Shown here: one piece after another, positions 18,370 through 26,649 of the stretch
Numbering within the stretch: position 1 is the first letter of the stretch
Layout of the letters: the number at the start of each line of letters is the position of its first letter
NCBI RefSeq assembly: GCF_000384255.1
Contig: NZ_KB913035.1
Location: 2,123,093 to 2,187,092, forward strand
Direction of reading: 5' to 3'
Source: Methylotenera mobilis 13
GTDB taxonomy: Bacteria > Pseudomonadota > Gammaproteobacteria > Burkholderiales > Methylophilaceae
Length of the DNA: 64,000 nucleotides
The notes under the pieces: model-generated
Told to the model about the DNA's origin: nothing
What the model saw: only the letters and a program-made list of their open reading frames with translations
Databases searched by the model: none
Translations under genes and position numbers: made by a program

Positions 18370-19260
18370 TTATTGCGCAGCAGCGATAGCATCATCAATC
18401 ACTCTGCCATCTGGTGTAATTACAGCTACTAAACGAGCTTTATCTAAGAACCCTTCAGTTGCAGTACCAGCATCATTTGAGCCAGCCACTTGGAATAAAC
18501 CAATGTAGCGTGCGTAGTCTGTTGCTGGATTTACACTATTAACTCTAGTGTATGTAGGCGCTTGTGAAATAGCCACTTTTGAACTTGTTGTGCTTGCAGC
18601 AGCATCACTACCGAAACCTAACGCAACCACTAGGTGGCATTCATCCGCTTCCATAGAATCGTTAAATTTATTTTGAATGGTGTTTGCATCAGACGCAGTT
18701 AAAGTACGACTGAATGCGCTAGCCAAAGAAACGCCTGTAGCACCAACTTGGCATGCACCACCAGCACCACCAGATGGAACGATAGAGATAAATGGAACAT
18801 CCGCTTGCGTATCAACATCACGCTCTGTTGCATCTGGGTTCACACTCTCGTTGTGCGCACGGTTTGGATTAATACCTGGTTGCAAAACAGCTGTCATATA
18901 TTGAAGCTCATCAATACCTGCTGCTAACAAGGCATTACTTACACCAGCATAAACTGTAGCATCAGCTAAAGACAATGCACCAAAGATACCAGAAGCTGCG
19001 CTTGGCAATGTTGAGATTGCAGAACCAGTTGTTGTAGCAAGCACGTCCCATTGGTTTGGATAAACCTTCTCAACTGCACGGTAAGTACGAATCGCGCTAT
19101 CTAATGTCACGTTTGCATTCGCAGCCGCTGCAGCTTCCGCATTGTCACCCACATCTTCATAAGCCACTAAAGCGCCAACAGCTAACACTGCCAGTAAAGT
19201 AATCACCACCAGCAACTCAAGCAAGGTGAAACCTTGTTGTTTTGATTTCATCATAAACAT
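18370..19260 (-). CDS. Major type IV pilin-like protein (prepilin, short leader)
   Basis: A 296-residue prepilin beginning MFMMKSKQQG|FTLLELLVVITLLAV, with a 10-residue leader, the invariant Glu5 of mature pilins and a hydrophobic N-terminal helix. The start at 19260 has AAGGAG at good spacing. The mature protein is Ala/Ser/Thr-rich with Cys residues that may form a disulfide, and is large for a major pilin (about 286 residues). Position as first gene, sigma-54-type promoter, structured leader and private terminator all suggest it is the abundant subunit. A Wzy/PglL-type ligase gene upstream could glycosylate it (inference). Confidence 0.82.
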   Translation of the reverse strand: MFMMKSKQQGFTLLELLVVITLLAVLAVGALVAYEDVGDNAEAAAAANANVTLDSAIRTYRAVEKVYPNQWDVLATTTGSAISTLPSAASGIFGALSLADATVYAGVSNALLAAGIDELQYMTAVLQPGINPNRAHNESVNPDATERDVDTQADVPFISIVPSGGAGGACQVGATGVSLASAFSRTLTASDANTIQNKFNDSMEADECHLVVALGFGSDAAASTTSSKVAISQAPTYTRVNSVNPATDYARYIGLFQVAGSNDAGTATEGFLDKARLVAVITPDGRVIDDAIAAAQ

Positions 19261-19439
19261 TTAAAACTCCTTGGTTTTGAAATTTAATTTTAAAAAATTT
19301 TATTTACTTAATTTAATTAAAAACTTCACGTTACTCCCCATGCTGTATTCAAGTGATCACTTAAACCTAGCTTTTTAACTAACGCTTTTTTCAACTAAAC
19401 AAAACCTGACTCAATCAATAGCTGCTTTATATATACAGC

Positions 19440-19524
19440 AACCAATGATTAAGGGCGGGAGGAACAGGCAGTCCCGACACACGGCTGGCCTGGCTCCCAG
19501 CGCATACCCCTTGTGTGCGGGTCT
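19440..19524 (-). promoter_or_regulatory. Structured 5' leader of the pilin mRNA with two competing folds
   Basis: GC-rich island in an AT-rich 505-base gap. On the minus strand a long stem forms between 19513-19521 and 19473-19482 (one bulge) and encloses a hairpin (19484-19488 with 19497-19501). A second possible stem pairs 19456-19460 with 19472-19476, reusing bases of the first, so the two folds exclude each other. It starts at the predicted transcript start and ends about 180 bases before the pilin ATG. It matches no riboswitch class that I recognise; a protein- or RNA-binding leader is possible. Confidence 0.5.
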
Positions 19525-19529
19525 ATATA

Positions 19530-19546
19530 AGCAACGAATATGCCAA
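19530..19546 (-). promoter_or_regulatory. Sigma-54-type (-24/-12) promoter of the pilin gene
   Basis: The minus strand reads TTGGCATATTCGTTGCT: GG and GC elements exactly 10 bases apart, as in the RpoN consensus TGGCAC-N5-TTGCW. The predicted start is near 19519-19522, at the first base of the structured leader and about 260 bases before the pilin ATG. RpoN with a PilR-like activator is the classical control of type IV pilin genes. Confidence 0.7.
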
Positions 19547-19650
19547 CAAATTGAAAAAAATTGTAACTATATGTAAATTATGAGTAATTCCTGAAATATA
19601 TCCAGAAAACATCACAACGATTATTAGGATAATTGGTGGTTATTATGAAT

Positions 19651-19676
19651 AGTGGTGGTTGTTAACAACCACCACC
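19651..19676 (-). terminator. Strong stem-loop downstream of the ligase gene
   Basis: Perfect inverted repeat, 19652-19663 with 19664-19675 (GTGGTGGTTG...CAACCACCAC). It lies about 90 bases past the ligase stop and upstream of the pilin promoter, so it probably ends the ligase transcript. It has no clear U-run, so factor-assisted termination or mRNA 3'-end protection are alternatives. The rest of 19261-19765 is AT-rich and shows no gene. Confidence 0.5.
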
Positions 19677-19765
19677 TTACTTATTTACACCCAATTATTT
19701 TCTACACCACCACTAAGCTAATAGATTTAATTACTTAATAAGAATTTATTATTAGTTGAGGGTTG

Positions 19766-21535
19766 TTAGCTGGATTTCTTGTCGGCTAGCGCCTGTCTTT
19801 TTAGTTTGCCAGCGTTTTGCAGGACCGAAGCAATTAAAGGCATGGTACGTGCATCACCCTGCCTTAATAATTGCACGGCATATTGATTGGCATATTGAGG
19901 ATATCTGATTAACGCAAGCTTCAGCTGCTGCTGCGCTGCAGGTAATTGCCCGCTCATGGCTAGCAAAGTGGCATGCTGGTAAACTTCTTTATCGCCTGGA
20001 ATAAACTTAACCACTTGCGAACTTATGGCAAGCTTGTGTGGCAGTATTTCGCTCACATTAGGGAGTATTCTTAGCACGACAAAATCGATATGCGGCGCCA
20101 ACAGCGATTTGTTGCGAATCACCAGCATTTCATCCAGCATACGATCTACCTCGGCAGGCTTCACCTGCTTAGCCTGACCACGGGTAAACCAATCTTCTAG
20201 TTTGTAATAATGCATGCCAATATTCACCAAACTAATTGCACCAAACAAAATGAGCGCACCCATGGCAATTGGCCCAAGCTCCATCTTCCACTCAATAAAC
20301 TTTTCATCTCCCAAGCCTAAGGCAATTGCAGCAATACCAAGAAAATAAGCATACCAAAGTGGATACTCTAACGAGCTATGAATGGCTAATACTGCAAGCA
20401 ACGCATATACCAAAAATCGCTCTGGCGTGAGTGAATTACGCCATGCATTCACCAAAAAATAGATGAATCCAGCCAGTATTAATAAAGCACCAACCACACC
20501 TGCCTCAACCATTAAATTCATCACGATGTTATGGGTATGGTGATACCAACCCATATGTTGGTCAAAAGACTCTGCTAAGAGAAAGTCTTGCCAGCCAAAT
20601 TGCGAGAAGCCGATACCCAACCATGGCTGCTGCAAGAATACTTGCCAAGCCTCAGTAATTAATTCCAAACGAATAGAGGAGCCTTGCATACCAACCACTA
20701 CTTTTTCGGTAGGCATGGCAGGCAGCCCTGAAATAGGCAACATGGGGATAATTAATTGCACAACAACAAAAGCCGGCACCAGTAAAAGCAATACCCACGG
20801 ACGCAGATATTCTGAATTTTTACTAAACTTTCTAACGGCCCACCAACCGCCAATAGAAAGGATAAGGATATAAAGCCACCCCATACGCTGGCCAGTCATC
20901 GCAATTGGGAATAATAATAATATTGCGAATGTCAGCGCAAACTTTGGTTTAATTTTTGCTGTGACATATAAATAAATAAGCGAGCCAAGCGCCAATGCAA
21001 GATAATTTGCTAGGTGATTTACTTGGCTAAGATTAGCGCCATTTCTAGCCTGGTTATGTGGAACAATTACATTAGCTAACTCAACGCCAGAAATCTGTAA
21101 AACGACTATCAGTATATTAAGCAAACCGCCGATAATAACCGCCCAAGCCATTACAGAGACAACTTTTGGCATACCAAACTCACGCTTAAGCTCCGCGCCA
21201 AGCGAAATCAACAGCACAGCCCAAAGTAAGTACAAACCTAGTAAAAAATTCTGTTGCCAATAGTTCACCAAACCCAAGGGCACCTGTATTGCAAATATAG
21301 CGATTAAACCCAACGGCACTAAAGCCACTACAGGCAACCTAAATGATTGCCAAGTGATTGGGCGTAACAACAACATTGAAGCTAACAAACCCAATACGGC
21401 AGCCGACCATTCACCATAGAAAGTAGTGAGTGGGAATCGATGATGTGGGATTAAAAACGGCACTACGCACATGAGCGCAATCAATAACAAACTAAGATCA
21501 GGAAGCCTATAAGACTGAAAATACTTATTTATCAT
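19766..21535 (-). CDS. Wzy/WaaL/PglL-type O-oligosaccharyl transferase or ligase
   Basis: A 589-residue polytopic membrane protein with about 11-12 TM helices. It has the O-antigen ligase (Wzy_C) signature around GIGFSQFGWQDFL and MGWYHHTHNIVMNLMVEAG, with the key His residues, preceded by the PglL_A-type motif (NHLANYLALALG). A soluble C-terminal part (about 440-589, Wzy_C_2 type) contains TPR-like helices. Proteins of this layout transfer lipid-linked glycan to pilin (PglL/PilO type) or polymerise or ligate surface polysaccharide. Its position next to the pilin gene favours pilin glycosylation (inference). Confidence 0.8.
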   Translation of the reverse strand: MINKYFQSYRLPDLSLLLIALMCVVPFLIPHHRFPLTTFYGEWSAAVLGLLASMLLLRPITWQSFRLPVVALVPLGLIAIFAIQVPLGLVNYWQQNFLLGLYLLWAVLLISLGAELKREFGMPKVVSVMAWAVIIGGLLNILIVVLQISGVELANVIVPHNQARNGANLSQVNHLANYLALALGSLIYLYVTAKIKPKFALTFAILLLFPIAMTGQRMGWLYILILSIGGWWAVRKFSKNSEYLRPWVLLLLVPAFVVVQLIIPMLPISGLPAMPTEKVVVGMQGSSIRLELITEAWQVFLQQPWLGIGFSQFGWQDFLLAESFDQHMGWYHHTHNIVMNLMVEAGVVGALLILAGFIYFLVNAWRNSLTPERFLVYALLAVLAIHSSLEYPLWYAYFLGIAAIALGLGDEKFIEWKMELGPIAMGALILFGAISLVNIGMHYYKLEDWFTRGQAKQVKPAEVDRMLDEMLVIRNKSLLAPHIDFVVLRILPNVSEILPHKLAISSQVVKFIPGDKEVYQHATLLAMSGQLPAAQQQLKLALIRYPQYANQYAVQLLRQGDARTMPLIASVLQNAGKLKRQALADKKSS

Positions 21536-21923
21536 AAAAATCCGAAAGAATATCGAGTGATTTAAGTTGCAAGTAATATAGAAATACTACCCACATGCTT
21601 TACTATCAAATTGATAAAAGCTAATGCAAAAAAGATAGGGTGATTAAGTCAAACCATGCTAACCAGTTAGTGTTACGCAAACACAATTTGACCATCACCC
21701 ATCATTAAAAGATTAAAGTTGTGCTGTACAACGCTCAGTTAAATTGAAGCAAATCTAGACAGCACATTTTTATATATTTCTTTTATTAAGCATCAACCAA
21801 AAATTGATTTGCTTATTTGCCAGCACTATTTATGCCACAGATATAAATATAATGAATAACCATTTAAAAACAATAAGATAAAGATTATCAGCATTAATTA
21901 TTTCAGTTCATTCATATAAAATT

Positions 21924-21959
21924 GGCTGTAATCAACCAGAAATAAGGCTGATTTAAACC
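21924..21959 (+). promoter_or_regulatory. Tandem 14-bp operator-like repeats upstream of the PepSY gene
   Basis: GGCTGTAATCAACC (21924-21937) and GGCTGATTTAAACC (21946-21959) are direct repeats with starts 22 bp apart, two helical turns. The first is the exact reverse complement of the repeat at 49675-49688 upstream of the MocR gene. They lie about 65-100 bases before the predicted start of the PepSY transcript. The rest of 21536-22089 is AT-rich with no visible gene. Confidence 0.6.
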
Positions 21960-22011
21960 AAAACAACGCTAAGTTCTTTACTCATAAATTTATAATCGTT
22001 TTGAAGAATGC

Positions 22012-22043
22012 TATAATGCGCCCGCCTGTGCCTAGGCAGGTGG
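22012..22043 (+). promoter_or_regulatory. -10 element and leader hairpin of the PepSY gene
   Basis: A perfect TATAAT lies at 22012-22017; the -35 region (TTTATA at 21989-21994) is poor, as in activator-dependent promoters. A 7-bp hairpin (CCGCCTG 22022-22028 with CAGGTGG 22037-22043) would lie at the very 5' end of the mRNA. Confidence 0.5.
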
Positions 22044-22089
22044 CTAAACTGGTTGCCAAAATCAGTGGTCATCTTAGAAAGGAAGTAAA

Positions 22090-22611
22090 ATGAAAAAACT
22101 CGCAATGTTATCTATTATTGTTGGCGCATTTGCTGCAACTAACGCTCAAGCGGCAGAGACCGTTTTCCCTAAATCAAAAGCTGGTGTTGAAAAGTGCTTA
22201 AGCGCTGCGCTTGCTGCAAAACCTGGCAATGTCGTTAAAGTAGAATACAAACTTGAAGACAAAGTACCTGTTTATGAGTTTGATATTGAAACAGCAGACG
22301 GTAAAGCTTGGGATGTTGAGTGCAACAGCAAAACTGGCAAAATCACTGAAATTGAAGAAGAAGTGGCTAATGCAGATGCTGCAGCATTTAAGGCTAAAGT
22401 GAAAGTTTCAGAAGCAGATGCTAAGAAAACAGCCCTTGCTGCATTTCCTGGTGAAGTCGTTGAAACAGAATTTGAAATTGAGCCAGATGGTGCAGCTTCA
22501 TATGAATTCGACATCAAAACTAAAGATGGTGAAATGAAGGTTGAAGTCGATGCTACCAGCGGTAAAATTGTTGAAAGTAGCAAAGAGCTATATCAAATCG
22601 GGAAAGAGTAA
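22090..22611 (+). CDS. Exported protein with two PepSY domains
   Basis: A 173-residue protein with a cleavable signal peptide ([22 protein letters not shown]) and two PepSY repeats (about 30-95 and 105-170; [20 protein letters not shown] and [20 protein letters not shown]). The mature protein is very acidic and periplasmic. PepSY domains are thought to inhibit proteases or bind metals or other ligands; no specific role can be assigned. The RBS AGGAAG lies just before the ATG. It is a single-gene unit with its own promoter and terminator, and carries operator-like repeats shared with the MocR gene. Confidence 0.8.
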   Translation: MKKLAMLSIIVGAFAATNAQAAETVFPKSKAGVEKCLSAALAAKPGNVVKVEYKLEDKVPVYEFDIETADGKAWDVECNSKTGKITEIEEEVANADAAAFKAKVKVSEADAKKTALAAFPGEVVETEFEIEPDGAASYEFDIKTKDGEMKVEVDATSGKIVESSKELYQIGKE

Positions 22612-22641
22612 TTAACGCGCTTACCTGTTAATGCAATGCAA

Positions 22642-22667
22642 AAGCCCTCGGTGATGAGGGCTTTTTT
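22642..22667 (+). terminator. Intrinsic terminator of the PepSY gene
   Basis: Stem GCCCTC (22644-22649) / GAGGGC (22656-22661), extended by AA/TT, followed by TTTTTT. Confidence 0.85.
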
Positions 22668-23012
22668 ACATCTTAATCAAGCCTAGCCAGCACTCAAAGT
22701 TAGCATATTCATAATACAAATATAGAACTTATCAAACAAAGTCCCTTGCCTACATAAACCTAATGATAGTGTGCATTTCTGCAGCACTATCTGCTCCCCC
22801 ATTGCGGCTAAGCCAATACTAGGCATTACCAAAGAAATAATCAGCCTAATCAAATGATGATGGTGAGAGTCTTGTCTATATATGTTCGACACCCAAACAA
22901 CATGTTATTTCGTTAATTGTTTGACAAAGTCAGGAGCATAAGTAGCTGTGAATGTTCTCAGACGCCATTATTGAAGCTATTCAAGGATTATCTGAGCGCC
23001 ATCTTAAAAATT

Positions 23013-23048
23013 GGCTGTAAACAACCAAGTGGTTCTTTAAAAGCAACC
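23013..23048 (+). promoter_or_regulatory. Operator-like repeat upstream of the structured RNA
   Basis: GGCTGTAAACAACC at 23013-23026 matches the motif found before the PepSY and MocR genes. A degraded second copy, keeping only the final CAACC, ends at 23048, exactly 22 bases further on. The site lies about 120 bases before the predicted sigma-54 start, a usual enhancer distance. The rest of 22668-23012 shows no convincing gene. Confidence 0.5.
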
Positions 23049-23119
23049 AAATCCACTTTCAATCAAACCATACAGATAAAAATTAAATAATAATCAATGG
23101 GTTAATCATAGATTTTGCT

Positions 23120-23136
23120 TTGGCATAGCTTTTGCT
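23120..23136 (+). promoter_or_regulatory. Sigma-54-type promoter of the structured RNA
   Basis: TTGGCATAGCTTTTGCT has GG (23122-23123) and GC (23134-23135) exactly 10 bases apart. The predicted start is about A23147. An overlapping weaker sigma-70 reading (TTGCTT at 23115-23120, TATTAA at 23138-23143) cannot be excluded. Confidence 0.6.
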
Positions 23137-23146
23137 ATATTAATTT

Positions 23147-23380
23147 AGCGCAACTATGCGTTATGGGAGGGTGCTGGACCTAGGCCATGCAAAGTATTGT
23201 AAAGATATCAGCATGTTCAGTTGCCCTCCCGCCCAACCATAGGGCTAAAGTGTTTCTTGTCTCGTTGCTTTAGCAATGACAATTTCAAGTAATACGAGTT
23301 TAGGTAATACCAATTCAGGTTGAAGTTTGATATGTTGATTGCGAGTTAGCCCGAGGTGTTTTACGCCTCGGGCTTTTTTT
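23147..23380 (+). ncRNA. Probable stand-alone structured small RNA, about 230 nt
   Basis: From the predicted start to the terminator there is no convincing gene but strong pairing. An outer stem CTATG (23154-23158) / CATAG (23238-23242) nests around GGGAGGG (23165-23171) / CCCTCCC (23224-23230). A second hairpin pairs GCTAAAG (23244-23250) with CTTTAGC (23268-23274), and the unit ends in a strong intrinsic terminator. Nothing lies downstream on this strand (the next gene converges), so it is not a leader. A 28-codon frame inside (23187-23273) has poor RBS spacing and looks incidental. It is not recognisable as 6S, 4.5S, tmRNA or RNase P. It shares CCTCCCGCCC and a sigma-54 promoter with the pilin leader. 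Confidence 0.6.
23348..23380 (+). terminator. Intrinsic terminator of the structured RNA
   Basis: 11-bp stem (23348-23358 with 23364-23374; core GCCCGAGG/CCTCGGGC), 5-base loop and a run of seven T. Confidence 0.9.
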
Positions 23381-23504
23381 ATGATCATCAATATAGTGGT
23401 TGGCAATATTCAAGAACAATCATTACAAATTGACTGATTGATTAACTACATTAAAACCTAGATCAGTTTAGTGAGAATAAAGCTATCTAATAGAAAGTCG
23501 ATGG

Positions 23505-24470
23505 TTAATGAATCACTACCCCCCAAGGTAATTGCCCAACAGGAATGTCTTTAATCAGTTTGTTTTGATCGGTATCAATCACAGAAACACTGTTACTACG
23601 GCCATTGGCGACATAAAGCTTTTTACCGTCAGGTGTGATTGCCATATTCCACGGACGCTTACCTACAGGAATTGTTGCAATCACTTTTTGTGTTTTTGCA
23701 TCAATGACACTCACATTACCATCGCCACCGTTACTCACATAAACACGGCTTCCATCAGCGCTAACTTTTACGCCATTTGAACGCAAACCTACTGGTATTT
23801 TTTTAATCACTTTCCAGTCAGCCACATTCACAACCTCTAAGATATTGGCAGCCTCGTTAGCAATGTATGCTAGTTTACTATCTGGTGAGAAGCCGATACC
23901 ACGAGGGTGCTTGGTAGATTTAATCAGTGCGATTGATGCATGTTTAGCGGTATCAATCACATCCACATCACCGCTTTCTTCATTGCTTGCTAACAGCCAT
24001 TTACCGTCTGGTGAATAGACACAGTGCTCTGGGTTTTTACCTTGTGTTTTTGCCGTGTGCGTTAATTTAAACGTGGTTAAATCTACAAAAGAAACTGCGT
24101 TTTCTTCCTCTAGGCATGCAGCTAATGTTTTGCCATCTGGCGATACGCTAATACCTTCAGGTTCATCACCAACTTGAATACGAAACTGCTCTTTCTTAGA
24201 GATTAAATCTATCATAGCGACAGCATTATCATCACGCACGACGACATATAGTTTTTGTCCTGCTGGATCCATGGCAACCGCCTGAATTTTATTACCTAAC
24301 TTCCCTTTTGCGGGTAAGTTGTACAACACTTTATCTGACTGAGTGTCTATCACAGATACATTGCCGTCCTTCTCGTTTGGTACGTAGGCTAAGGGAGAAG
24401 CAATTGCCATTTGGGCAATGCTGCTTAATGTAACGAGCAAAAGACTTGGTGCTGAGATTAACTTAATCAT
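23505..24470 (-). CDS. Periplasmic YVTN beta-propeller protein linked to PQQ-dependent catabolism
   Basis: A 321-residue protein with a signal peptide (about 1-24) and seven blades of the YVTN/PQQ-associated beta-propeller type, each with a pattern like VSVIDTQSDKVLYNLPA or LYVVVRDDNAVAMIDL. This family is common next to PQQ alcohol dehydrogenase genes (the PQQ-dependent catabolism-associated propeller group), but its biochemical role is not known; a chaperone or electron-transfer scaffold is possible. It has its own upstream region with the paired GGGA...TCCC motif (24560-24594). A second, related propeller is encoded at 27154-28134. Confidence 0.82.
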   Translation of the reverse strand: MIKLISAPSLLLVTLSSIAQMAIASPLAYVPNEKDGNVSVIDTQSDKVLYNLPAKGKLGNKIQAVAMDPAGQKLYVVVRDDNAVAMIDLISKKEQFRIQVGDEPEGISVSPDGKTLAACLEEENAVSFVDLTTFKLTHTAKTQGKNPEHCVYSPDGKWLLASNEESGDVDVIDTAKHASIALIKSTKHPRGIGFSPDSKLAYIANEAANILEVVNVADWKVIKKIPVGLRSNGVKVSADGSRVYVSNGGDGNVSVIDAKTQKVIATIPVGKRPWNMAITPDGKKLYVANGRSNSVSVIDTDQNKLIKDIPVGQLPWGVVIH

Positions 24471-24559
24471 AATTTACCTTTAATAAATTGGGCTTGTAAT
24501 CGCGTGAACACACGTATTACAGTAATTACGATTTTAGTTTGCACTGGACATATGCCCTA

Positions 24560-24595
24560 TTCCTAAACTCCCGAATAGTATCGGGAGTTATTCCC
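24560..24595 (-). promoter_or_regulatory. Paired GGGANTTATCCC-type repeats upstream of the beta-propeller gene
   Basis: On the minus strand GGAATAACTCCC (24583-24594) and GGAGTTTAGGAA (24560-24571) begin 23 bp apart, as upstream of xoxF and xoxG. The stretch also folds into an 8-bp hairpin (ACTCCCGA/TCGGGAGT) and so could instead be the terminator of the upstream operon. It lies 90-125 bases before the ATG. Confidence 0.5.
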
Positions 24596-24597
24596 GT

Positions 24598-25416
24598 TCA
24601 TGGCTTTAAGTTAATCGTATAACTAAAAGATTTACGCTCATTATCTAATAACTGAATGTGCACTTGATTCACATTGGTTTGATGATGTGTTGCTGGTAAA
24701 TCAAAATTAAATGTTAAATGCGGGTTCTCAGCTGTACCCACGTTAAAATCCACCTGCATGACGCTAGACTCTTCAAACATGATGTTAGCGTGCTGTATAT
24801 AAAATGCTGGCTTTAATTGCTTGGTTTTAGCATCGATTTGCAAGCCTGTGTACATCGGATGCTTGATTTGTAAGGTGGCAGAGGCTGTTTTTTGTGGTTT
24901 ATAAGGCGGGTTTAGTTGAAATTTAATTTTGCCTGCATTTTCCCTGACAATGGCTTCATCTTCAGCAACAGTGCCAGCACAACCACCACCAGCATTCACT
25001 ATTGTACTTGCCATCAAAAGTGCACCGCTCTCGGTTTCTGCAATGGCACGAATGTGCGAATCATTCTGCATACGGATTCTGGTACTAAGCGCTAATGTAT
25101 TAAAACTGAGTGGAAATTGATAGTGAGCAACTATTGGCACTGGGTTAGCATCAACCAGTAAATAAATGCTTTTGATAGGGTCTTGCTGCTGATTGCTAAC
25201 TTTAAGCATCACTGGCACCTGTGCTGCATTTTCAGCGCCTAATGGTGCAATCACTTGTATTAAATTGGTTGGGTTAATTGGCCGATGATTAAAAAAACGT
25301 TCTTTAATCATCGGCCAATTTTGCGCTGATAGCTCAGCATTGACAGTACCAGATAGCAGCACAAGGCTACATAGCAGAACTTTTAAAATCAATGCTTTGA
25401 TACGCGTAACCATCAC
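24598..25416 (-). CDS. Quinoprotein dehydrogenase-associated SoxYZ-like carrier protein
   Basis: A 272-residue exported protein (signal peptide about 1-27) fusing a SoxY-like and a SoxZ-like domain. The SoxY part ends in a Gly-rich arm with a single Cys (GGGCAGT, about residue 145), like the GGCGG swinging arm that carries sulfur intermediates in SoxYZ. The SoxZ-like part follows (about 165-272; IKFQLNPPYKPQ, KHPMYTGLQ). This fusion family is known beside PQQ alcohol dehydrogenases; its substrate is unknown. It is the last gene of the operon from xoxG (28709) to here. Confidence 0.85.
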   Translation of the reverse strand: MMVTRIKALILKVLLCSLVLLSGTVNAELSAQNWPMIKERFFNHRPINPTNLIQVIAPLGAENAAQVPVMLKVSNQQQDPIKSIYLLVDANPVPIVAHYQFPLSFNTLALSTRIRMQNDSHIRAIAETESGALLMASTIVNAGGGCAGTVAEDEAIVRENAGKIKFQLNPPYKPQKTASATLQIKHPMYTGLQIDAKTKQLKPAFYIQHANIMFEESSVMQVDFNVGTAENPHLTFNFDLPATHHQTNVNQVHIQLLDNERKSFSYTINLKP

Positions 25417-25454
25417 GTTGGTAAATAGTCTCTTAAAAAATTGATGTTCTTCAC

Positions 25455-26000
25455 CTAATTTTCTAGGGATTTTTTCAAACCTACCATGGCTGCGTCATAA
25501 AGTTCGTTAATTGCTTTATTTGCAGTAGGATTATCTAACCCTGGTGGTGCCTCCATACTGTTCGCTTTGTTATAAAAGCGTGCTGTAATGGTAAGTATTG
25601 ATTCTTGTGGCGTTGTACCTGCTTTCACTTGCATCACAGTACGATAATTACTCACAGGGATTGTGCTTTCTTTGGATTCCAACATTTTGTAATCAACTTT
25701 CATGCTGGCATCATTCACCTCACGCAGTTTTTCTAGGAAACCATTTCCGTTTTTTAGTATTACCTCACGGTGCAATAGCTCTGCTCCTGTTTCTGCATCT
25801 GGTCTAGTATCTATTTTCACACTGACAACATCAGGATGCCATTTTCCAATCGCAGCAAAGTCTTTCACTAGGCTCCAAACCTTTGCAGGCTCTGATTTAA
25901 TGACGATTTCTTTTACTACTTTTTGCGGGCTTGGTCCATGTGCGAAAGCACTCATTGGTATTAAACTCAAACCCACAAATAACAACAAAAACTTTTTCAT
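25455..26000 (-). CDS. Exported SRPBCC-fold protein (MxaD-like), copy 1
   Basis: A 181-residue protein with signal peptide (MKKFLLLFVGLSLIPMSAFA|H) and an SRPBCC/polyketide-cyclase-like domain (VVKEIVIKSEPAKVWSLVKD; IGKWHPDVVSV; STIPVSNYRTVMQVKAG). It closely resembles the neighbouring copy at 26039-26575 and MxaD at 51424-51933, sharing the GPSPQK and KWHPDVV segments. MxaD is reported to aid electron transfer between methanol dehydrogenase and cytochrome c-L. By analogy these copies may serve XoxF (inference). Confidence 0.82.
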   Translation of the reverse strand: MKKFLLLFVGLSLIPMSAFAHGPSPQKVVKEIVIKSEPAKVWSLVKDFAAIGKWHPDVVSVKIDTRPDAETGAELLHREVILKNGNGFLEKLREVNDASMKVDYKMLESKESTIPVSNYRTVMQVKAGTTPQESILTITARFYNKANSMEAPPGLDNPTANKAINELYDAAMVGLKKSLEN

Positions 26001-26038
26001 TGATATATCCTTAACAATCTACAACGCTCAGTTAGCGA

Positions 26039-26575
26039 CTACTGAGCCTCAAGTACTTTTTTTAGATTATGTAGGCCCGTGTCATAAACGCCCTCGATAG
26101 CTTTCACAGCGGTAGCGTTATCTTCACCTGCTGGCGCATCCACTTTATTGGCTTTGTTATAAAAACGACCGGTCCATGTGACTGTGGCTTCATCAGCATT
26201 AGGGCCTGCTTTGACTTGCATAATTGCACGATAACCACTGACAGGCAGCACACCTTCTACAATTCGGTATTCAATTTTCATCGTGCTATCAGTCACACCA
26301 ATTAGTTTTTCAAGTAATGTACCGCCACCATTTAGGGTAAGCAAACGATGCTGTGCTTCCGCACCAGCGTCATCTTTACGTGTTTCTAGCTTTGTTTCTG
26401 CCACGGCTGGGTGCCATTGATGAATAGCACCAAAATCTTTTACTAGGGTCCAAACTTTTTCTGGACTTGCTTTGATCACTACTTCACGAATCACTTTTTG
26501 CTGGCTTGGCGCGTTGGCAGCTGTAGCCGTTAACGGAATCGTGCAGATTGCTAATAACGCTAATAAATATTTCAT
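26039..26575 (-). CDS. Exported SRPBCC-fold protein (MxaD-like), copy 2
   Basis: A 178-residue tandem paralogue of the gene 39 bases downstream: signal peptide (about 1-19), then QKVIREVVIKASPEKVWTLV, HQWHPAV and VLPVSGYRAIMQVKAG. The SRPBCC fold forms a deep hydrophobic pocket, so it could bind a small ligand such as a quinone-type cofactor (inference). It belongs to the xoxG-SoxYZ operon and starts 74 bases after the SoxX-like cytochrome. Confidence 0.82.
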   Translation of the reverse strand: MKYLLALLAICTIPLTATAANAPSQQKVIREVVIKASPEKVWTLVKDFGAIHQWHPAVAETKLETRKDDAGAEAQHRLLTLNGGGTLLEKLIGVTDSTMKIEYRIVEGVLPVSGYRAIMQVKAGPNADEATVTWTGRFYNKANKVDAPAGEDNATAVKAIEGVYDTGLHNLKKVLEAQ

Positions 26576-26649
26576 ATTTTTCCTTTAAAATCAAATATCA
26601 ATATAAAAGCAGAGATGTCTGCCATCTATTGTAAAAAATTAATGTTGTA

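Noticed and set aside
19440-19524. c-di-GMP, cobalamin or other known riboswitch upstream of the pilin
   Set aside because: None of the conserved core sequences of the riboswitch classes that I know is present; only competing stems are visible.
23187-23273. 28-codon reading frame inside the structured RNA
   Set aside because: The only Shine-Dalgarno-like sequence (GGGAGGG) is about 15 bases away and locked in a stem; the peptide has no recognisable features and is not PqqA (no conserved Glu...Tyr pair).
24565-24592. Simple terminator for the xoxG-SoxYZ operon
   Set aside because: The 8-bp hairpin lacks a good U-run and its 23-bp repeat spacing matches the regulatory motif elsewhere, so it is listed as regulatory with this alternative noted.
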